A stretch of DNA of 64,000 bases, from the NCBI RefSeq assembly GCF_950023065.1, contig NC_088678.1, positions 12,266,580 through 12,330,579 of the forward strand, written 5' to 3'. The notes below the pieces were generated by a model. That model saw only the letters and a program-made list of their open reading frames with translations, made no database searches and was not told the origin of the DNA. Below are positions 57,691 through 64,000 of this stretch, piece after piece. The stretch's first letter is position 1. Every line of letters starts with the position of its first letter. Both the position numbers and the translations under genes were made by a program. Source of the DNA: Planococcus citri (lineage: Eukaryota; Arthropoda; Insecta; Hemiptera; Pseudococcidae).

Positions 57691-59524
57691 AAGTCACTAG
57701 TAGTGATTTTCTATGAGGGGATTTTGTGTTTCAACATAAGACTTGCACTAACTTTTTCATACTAGATCGAAAGATCATGCAAAAATTTACCACCTGCCAA
57801 AATTTCAAGTGCTAAAGTGCGTGTTTCGATTTTTGGTGAATTTTTGAAAATCGAATTTAGGCCAAAAATGAGGGAAAAAATCAAAATTTTACCGAATTGA
57901 CCAAGAAATCTGAAATTTGGGATATACCCTATTTTCGACATGCCAAATCGATTGGAAACGGTTTCAACCTATTTTGAGCAGTTCTGGAGCCTCCAGCAGA
58001 TTTTTGAAACTCGAAATTCTCACAAAATTCCATCAAATTGGAGTTGTAAAGCTAAAATTTATTCTAAAAACTAATTTCAATACGCTACGAAGTACTGCAG
58101 GTAAATTTCAAGTCGTTTTGGAGCCTCCAGCGACTTTTTGAAAATTCCTGAAGCCTCCAGCAGATTTTTGAAACTTCAAATTTTCATCAAATGGAGATGG
58201 AAAGCTGAAATGTACTCTACATTCCAATTTTAACACCCTCTGAAAGCGACTTCTGGTGGACTTCAAGTCATTTTAGAGCCTCCAACGACTTTTTTGAAAA
58301 TTACTGGAGCCTCCAGTAGATTTTTGAAACTTGAAATTTCCCCAAAATTTCATCAAACTGAGATTGAGAGTCGAAATTCATTCTCCAAACTAATTACAGT
58401 ACGCTACGAAGTTGACTGCTGGTGAATTTCAAGTCGTTTTGGAGCCTACAGCAACTTTTTGAAAGGTTGTATGACGTTTTTTTGGAAAATTGAAATTTCC
58501 TAAAAGTAGCTGCAAGCTTCAAAATCATTTGAAACCACCATGTAGTCTGCGAGGTAAATTTCAGCTTGCCAACTCCATTTGATAAATTTAATGTTGGGGA
58601 AATTTCAAGTTTCAAAAATCTGTTGGAGGCTCCAGTAATTTTCAAAAAAAGTCGCTGGAGGCCCTAAAATGACTTGAACCCACCTGAAGTCGTCTTCACA
58701 GGGTGTTAAAATTGTAGTGTAGAGTAAATTTCAACTTTCCATCTCCATTTTGATGAAATTTTGTGAAAATTCAAAGTTTCAAAAATCTGCTGGAGGCTTC
58801 AGGAATTTTCAAAAAGTTGCTGGAGGCTCCAAAACGACTTGAAATTTACCTGCAGTACTTCGTAGCGTATTGAAATTAGTTTTTAGAATAAATTTTAGCT
58901 TTACAACTCCAATTTGATGGAATTTTGTGAGAATTTCGAGTTTCAAAAATCTGCTGGAGGCTCCAGAACTGCTCAAAACAGGTTGAAACCGTTTCCAATC
59001 GATTTAGCATGTCGAAAATAGGGTATATCCCAAATTTCAGCTTTCTTGGTCAATTTGGTGAAATTTTGATTTTTTCCCTCATTTTTGGCCAAAATTTGAT
59101 TTTCAAAAATTCACCAAAAATCGAAAAACGCACTTTAGCACTTGAAATTTTGACAGGTGGTAAATTTTTGCATGATCTTTCGATCTACTTTTGTAAAGTA
59201 TGAAAAAGTTCGTGCAAGTCCTATGTTGAAACGCAAAATCTGCGATTTCGGCTGACCTGTCAATCAAAATGGCCGCCATTTTGTAAGTAAGGCAACTTTT
59301 TTTTGCAAGTTTGCTTTAAAATGTTCCTTAGGATGTCCCCTTCAAGAAAAAAGTTGTCCCGGAGGATCGGCGGGGGGAGGGTTGCAATTACTCCTATTGC
59401 CATATGCCGGACTATTATGCTAAAATATAGGTACGAAATGATATCGGGCTCATATTTCATGACTCCTGGAGATCTTTTTTCTGGTCCATAGAAAAATATT
59501 ATGCAAAGCATAAAAGTCCCTGCT

Positions 59525-60760
59525 CTATTGGTATAAATAACCACTATTGTAGTATTGTATTTGTAGTCTCTTCAAAATGAAATCTTGACCGAAAAACAAA
59601 GAAATCATCTAATTCTCAAAGTGGGTTATCATTTTTTTCATGGCCAAAAATACTCGCATACGCCGCAAAATTACGTTTTTTTCGATAATTTTCCTCGTCA
59701 AATTGGCATATGGGCAATTCTTAAGGTCAAGGTCACACCTCGTGCTCTTCATCGATCATTGATTTCATAAAAATCAACAAGTCTATGTACTATTCACGTT
59801 TTAGTACCGTCTACAATGACGATGAATCAATGCAATATCACAAGCTGAAAAAAAAACTAGGTCAAGATAACTTTTTTATTTTCCCCTTCTATGTATTGTA
59901 AAAATTCAATCTCGAGATTCGCCAATATACATTATTTTTTCATCTCCGACTTACGAGTATTTTTAATTATTTATCACGCACACGACGAGCCTTATCTAGC
60001 GTTGCGAACTTGTTTGGTATCTGAACAACTTGCAAGTAGGTATTTCAAGTTATTATAGGTATGTGTATTCTGGCGGATACCTGGTTATTAACACACGTTC
60101 ACGAACGTCTCTAAATTGGCTAAAGTTCAATAGCAAGAAGAAGAAAGAGGGAAGTGAACTACTGATTCTTCAGGTTTCATACGAGATATTTTACCAATGT
60201 ACCCCACTGCGAATGTCTATCATTAGATTTTATTCTCTCTACTAGACTACTCGTAGTCAGTACTCGTATCGATTATACATAAGTACTCACTTGCAGCTAT
60301 CAAATTGTTTGTGGGTAATTTTAATGATGATTAGTTTATCTTTCGTTTCCTCCCTCCGTCTGTTTGGGATACACCATGTGCAGTTCATTCGAATATTATG
60401 CTTAATTACCCATTTATAGTCTCGAAGTTAGCTTACGTATCAATCATGACGCGTTATTTTTCTTCTCTTTTGTTATCGATACTAGAAATCTGCGGTGGAT
60501 TAGATGAAGTTTAATACGCGAGGTGTAGTACTCTAGTTCTTATTCATTCGGTTCCTGTATTTTATTACCTACCTTCGATCTTTTCATTTGTTTTATTTTA
60601 CGTAATGTCGTGTTCGTTTGTTTGCACTTGAATCATCGATGTGTTAATTTATTGTGACGTGTATTTTTTTCAAGGGGTGTGTTCGCGAAATCGTGGGATT
60701 TTGGGGGTTAGAACGTTGTGCTTTGGTTGAATTGGTGCAATTTTTTAATTACGTAACAAA
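59525..60760. other. unassigned stretch upstream of the last cluster gene
   Basis: Less repetitive than its surroundings and without family promoter words. It probably includes the promoter and leader of the gene starting at 60761. No exon-like open frame could be supported. Confidence 0.45.
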
Positions 60761-61420
60761 ATGGGTACGATGATCGATCCTAGTTGTGCTGGATGCTCTT
60801 TGAAGAGGTTGACAATCGGTGTTTTGATTATGTACTTGGTGAGTATTGATGATTGCTTCATTTTTATAATACAAGTACAATTCTATTATAGTCGATTAAA
60901 TAAAGAATGGATGCTCTCAGCACGTTTTGAGAGGATCTAGGAAGACGCTTTTGGAGATTTCAAATTCTTTCTACCTATCCAGTTTTTACGATTCCAATGA
61001 TTCATAGTCATAGAAAATGTAATGAAATTTATTTTTAAATTTCCTCAATTGTTTTTATTTTTTTCTAGATTTCTGCAGTTGTTCACTTATTGGCTGGAAT
61101 CTATCAATTATATTGGGAAGGTAAAAAAATTAGAATTTATTGCCTATTATTTTAACAATATTGACTGCTTGGAAAAATTAAAAATAACCTGAGGCTATTA
61201 TTTGTTTCCTCTTATGATTTTAAAAAACTTTGGATTGCAAAGTTTTTTTTTTCCTTTGGCGTATTTAGGTAGGCATATTTCTTTCTGTGCAAGTAATTTG
61301 TTTTCTTTTTTTTTTCAAGTTTCAAAGTCATCATCATCAGTGGATCTCTTACCAATATTGTTGGTGAAGTATATCATTTGTATAATCGTCCTGCTGGTTG
61401 CATTTCTTGGAATTTGTAAG
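60761..61420 (+). CDS. small membrane protein, divergent cluster member (exons 1-3 only)
   Basis: Exons 60761-60838, 61069-61120 and 61320-61420 repeat the family plan (phases 0,1,0) and give the first 77 residues. It starts MGTMIDPSCAGCSLKR, with the GCSLK motif shared with cluster member 2. TM1 follows (LTIGVLIMYLISAVVHLLAG), then a short loop with YWEG/SKSSSSVD-like residues, then TM2 (ILLVKYIICIIVLLVAF-type). No extra N-terminal hydrophobic segment is present, so it groups with members 1 and 2 and not with the array. The acceptor of exon 3 is AAG instead of CAG. The next intron carries a retrotransposon relic. Exons 4 and 5 are not found before 64000 and presumably lie beyond. Confidence 0.72.
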
Positions 61421-61799
61421 GTAAGTGTGACGTGTTACAGATACCTTCCTAGTACTTACCTACCTACCTACAAAATTTTTAGTAGGTATTAGTGTGCCAA
61501 AAAGTAGTTTGTGGTATATGTACAATGGTGGCAGAGACGTGTCGAGGGGGGTCTGTGAGGGGTGTCTCACCCCCTGACAGAAAATTAGGCGAAAAGTGGG
61601 GAATTTTTGGGAAAAATTGAGTGGGTTGGGAAAAGTTGGGAAGAAATTGTGTTAGCAGGGAAAATCAAAAACCATAGGTTTTTACTTCTTGAATTACCTA
61701 TTCAAAAGCTTTTGCCCTCGCTCAACTCGGGCCAGATCGTTCTCCTTTCCTCTTAGGCTCTTACCAAAGTTTGAGAGTAGAAAAATCGATTTCTCTCTT

Positions 61800-62830
61800 C
61801 AAAAATTGGTTTACTTGAAATTTTCCTCCAAAAAAAAGTCATCCAATACATTCCAGTTGAAACTGCCAGTCCATCAGATCATTTATGAACTTCAGACTAC
61901 TGATGAAATTATTAAATTTATGTTTCTCCCAAGTCATCTAGGTATTGAAGGAAATCAGGCAGTAGATGAGTCAGCTAAAACAGCTTTTACCCCCTCTAAA
62001 ATTTTCTCTGTGACCCATGATGACGTTATCAACATTCTAAAAATCATCCAAAACTCCAATTGGCAAAACGTATGGAACTCAAAAACAAATCACAAACTAT
62101 TTACCCACAAAAAATCAATCCTTCCTTTTGGAAACACCTTCATCATCACCTACATATACCCGATTGGCACATTTCTGGTGATATCTGACTAATCATTTCT
62201 GCAGTCAGAAATTGCCGTTTTGACAGTCAGATTCGCAGTCTGACTACAATCAACCAATCAGAAACAAGTATTTTTTTGAAATTCCAAGATGGCGGTGACT
62301 CGTCAGAAGACTGAGTGGAGATCTGAGCATGGATCTGACTAGTCAGATCCACACTCAGAACTACAGTCAGATATTGCCGTTTTGGCAGTCAGAAAATACA
62401 TTCTGACTAATATGTGGTCAGATCCCTATTCAGATGCACTGTCTAAAAAATGCCGTTTTGCCAACCGGGTATCGATCAGAAGAAATTATAATCACCCGCC
62501 TCAGAATTGGCCACACCAATGACCAAATTAACCCATAACCATTTGTACGCCAAAGCACCTTAACCCACCTGTCAATTCTGTAACCCTGAAATAATCTCCA
62601 CCCAACACCTTTTATTCTATTGCCCCTCCCTCAAACAAAACGTCAATCCTTAAACATTTCAGACCTTAGCCCTACAATTCCTGAAAATATCAAAACAGAT
62701 GGAAAACATCCTTAAACTCATCGAAGAATTCAATCTTTCGAACCAAATCTAGACTAACCCCTCGAAACTGGGCGTAAAAATCATCCTGGCAATTATACAA
62801 GCCCAGCCCAGTATTTAAAAAAAAATAAAA
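61800..62830 (+). pseudogene. non-LTR retrotransposon 3' relic in intron 3 of the last cluster gene
   Basis: The frame reads EIIKFMFLPSHLGIEGNQAVDE (end of RNase H, with the PSH-GI-GN motif), followed by HDDVINILK. A MITE interrupts it, after which EEIIITRLRIGHT, HLYAKAP and Cys/His words (CQFC, STQHLFYYCPS) of the C-terminal zinc knuckle are readable. It ends in an A-rich tract (about 62815-62830). Same family as the relic at 28267-29350 (RLRIGHT, HLYxKAP). Confidence 0.75.
62159..62469. mobile_element. 311-bp MITE in the retrotransposon relic
   Basis: CCCGATTGG at the left and CCAACCGGG at the right (8 of 9 inverted matches), flanked by TA (62157-62158, 62470-62471). The inside has AGTCAGA/TCTGACT words in both orientations. 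It interrupts the retrotransposon frame just before EEIIITRLRIGHT. Confidence 0.75.
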
Positions 62831-63169
62831 TTATAATTTCAGCTGAAATATATTGTTTTTGAAAATATAAAAATTATTTCCTGAAAAAAAATGAAGTATT
62901 GTTTATTTTTGAGAGCTCTTGCCTTCACTTTCTTCAGCAACTCAAAATTGAATTACGAAATTTTTTGATTTCTAATTTCAACCTTTCTCTAAAATGCTCA
63001 AAATGAAAGTCAAAATATACCAAAATCAGCATGACGAGTAAAAATATACAATATTTGACTATCAAATATCAATATTATGGATTAATTTAATTTTTGGGTT
63101 AATCAAACTCAAATTTGGTAAATTTCTCCAAATTTTTTTGTATGGGGTGGCCTAATTTAGACCAGTGCG

Positions 63170-63480
63170 GTTTATGTGATTTTTAGTGGACGATGAAAAT
63201 AGAATTGAAGCATACGTTCCAAAACGCACTACATAAGTCCATTTTCGAAGATTGAGAGGTTGCAAGGCCATCTAGCATGAAGGTGCGGTCCAAAATGGCT
63301 GATTTTTTGATATGTTTTGCGCAAGAGTCTTGGCTACAACATATAAAAAAATCAGCCAATTTGGGCCATTTTTACGTTTTCAAATTGTACTATGTACCAT
63401 GAATTTATTACCAATATTTTTTTGGACTTAGTGCGTGTTGGAAACGTATGCTTCAATTTTGATAAGGTGAAATTTCAAAT
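63170..63480. repeat. small inverted-repeat element
   Basis: TTGAAGCATACGTTCCAAAA...GCACTACATAAGTCC at about 63207-63241 is matched by GGACTTAGTGCGTGTTGGAAACGTATGCTTCAA at about 63424-63456 in inverted orientation. Probably a short foldback/MITE; boundaries are uncertain. Confidence 0.6.
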
Positions 63481-64000
63481 TTTATTAACTTACTTATTTC
63501 ACATTTTCCTCGACTTGAAAAAAAAACGATTCGAGATACTGCCAAAATTAATTTTGTTTTTTGGGAATTATTAATTTTCCACACAAGTTGAATGATTGAA
63601 AAATTGACTTCTCATATCGAAAATAATGTTGTTTTATTTTTGAAAAATTATTAATTTTCAAAAGCTTTTTTCATCGCTTTGCTCGAGTCTTTATTCCTAT
63701 TTTGAAAATATTACAATTTCTTGAAAATTATTGTTAAAATTTTCAAATAGCTATATAAAAATCAATTTTTTTTATCAGATTTTTTACTTTTCAAATTATC
63801 AATTTTTTCAAACCTTTTGCTCGAGGAAAGCGAGCGCAAACTTGAATTATACTGGCAATTTTTCAGAAAATCTCAAGAATGAAAAATCAACTTCAGAGAG
63901 TTGGTACCTACCTAAAAGTGCGAAATAACGAAAAAATATGCGAAATGTTTTTCAAAAATACCAAAAAGCACGATTTTTTGTACCTCACAAATTGTTGCCC
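63481..64000. other. AT-rich stretch with no supported gene
   Basis: Repeated AAATTATTAATTTTC words. The later exons of the gene starting at 60761 were looked for here and not found. Confidence 0.45.

Larger units (their letters stand above)
56371..57719. mobile_element. foldback element FB5 inserted in FB3a
   Basis: CCCTCATAGAAAATCACTAC on the left and GTAGTGATTTTCTATGAGGG on the right. The undamaged right arm of FB3a shows the empty site (CAGATTTTGCG on the complementary reading), so GA (56369-56370 and 57720-57721) is a 2-bp target duplication. Subterminal zones are rich in ACTAGTAGTGA/TAACGTTACT words. A tRNA-like module and a 21-bp minisatellite lie inside. Confidence 0.8.
56195..59412. 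mobile_element. foldback element FB3a
   Basis: GTCCGGCATATGACAAATAG on the left and its complement ending CATATGCCGGAC on the right, each next to TA (56193-56194; 59413-59414). Arms of about 850 bp meet near 58480 and contain CTGGAGCCTCCAG words. The left arm is interrupted by element FB5; without it the element is about 1.87 kb. No transposase is seen. Confidence 0.85.
55688..59524. mobile_element. possible outer element hosting the FB3a complex
   Basis: CAGCTGGGATTTTTATGCAG on the left and, inverted, GCATAAAAGTCCCTGCTC on the right look like related termini of one element. The downstream direct repeat (55735-56075) and FB3a lie inside. A target duplication is not convincing, so the outer boundaries are tentative. 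Confidence 0.35.

Noticed and set aside
57361..57765. 134-codon open frame with 7-residue Ser/Val repeats
   Set aside because: It follows a 21-bp minisatellite without stops and the opposite strand is open too; there is no splice or homology support.

Overview
The window looks like nuclear DNA of an arthropod, most likely an insect. It is very AT-rich and has short introns with GT-AG boundaries and long polypyrimidine acceptors, AATAAA signals, a mariner element, non-LTR retrotransposon relics, and many small GTAGGTACCTAC-type repeats. Those repeats remind me of scale-insect/mealybug (hemipteran) genomes, but that placement is a guess. No prokaryotic gene organisation is present: most long open frames are by-products of tandem repeats or palindromes, and the real genes are split into small exons.

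The coding content is one multigene family. I reconstructed eleven members on the + strand, all with five exons (where visible) and the same intron phases (0, 1, 0, 1). Each encodes a small multi-pass membrane protein of about 155-191 residues. Two divergent members open the cluster (2376-4763 and 5617-7646). Eight closely related tandem copies follow (9772-12308, 16439-17668, 21871-30442, 32691-34052, 37386-38692, 40292-41581, 49020-50411, 54211-55402). A further divergent member starts at 60761 and runs out of the interpretable region after exon 3. A twelfth copy survives only as a 3' UTR relic (about 15187-15520). The eight array copies share a promoter of about 120 bp, a short upstream ORF in most copies, an extra N-terminal hydrophobic segment, and a duplicated 3' flanking block. 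One copy has ACG where the others start with ATG, and one has a single-base frameshift. The proteins resemble the small insect tetraspan families (pasiflora/DUF4728-like), but this is inference from shape and an N-terminal Cys-x-x-(S/Y)-L-(K/R) pattern. No biochemical role can be read from the sequence.

Between and inside the genes lies a dense set of mobile DNA. It includes foldback (near-palindromic) elements of 0.5-4 kb in several families (termini starting GGGTCATTCC, TGACACAAAAGT, GTCCGGCATATG, CACGGAAAA, CCCTCATAG, CCCACGCAG), a hAT-like MITE with an exact 8-bp target duplication, a mariner with TA duplication whose transposase is broken, fragments of a jockey/R1-like retrotransposon, and several minisatellites. 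Insertions are nested up to four deep. The fourth intron of the third array copy has grown from about 0.5 kb to 7.5 kb this way. Three of the foldback elements carry a degenerate tRNA-like (pol III A-box/B-box) module in the same orientation and near the same end.

Layout: 1-2.3 kb repeat and intergenic; 2.3-7.7 kb two divergent family genes; 7.7-55.5 kb the array with interleaved repeats; 55.6-59.5 kb a nested foldback complex; 59.5-60.7 kb unassigned sequence; 60.8-61.4 kb start of the last family gene; 61.5-64 kb retrotransposon relic, MITE and AT-rich DNA.
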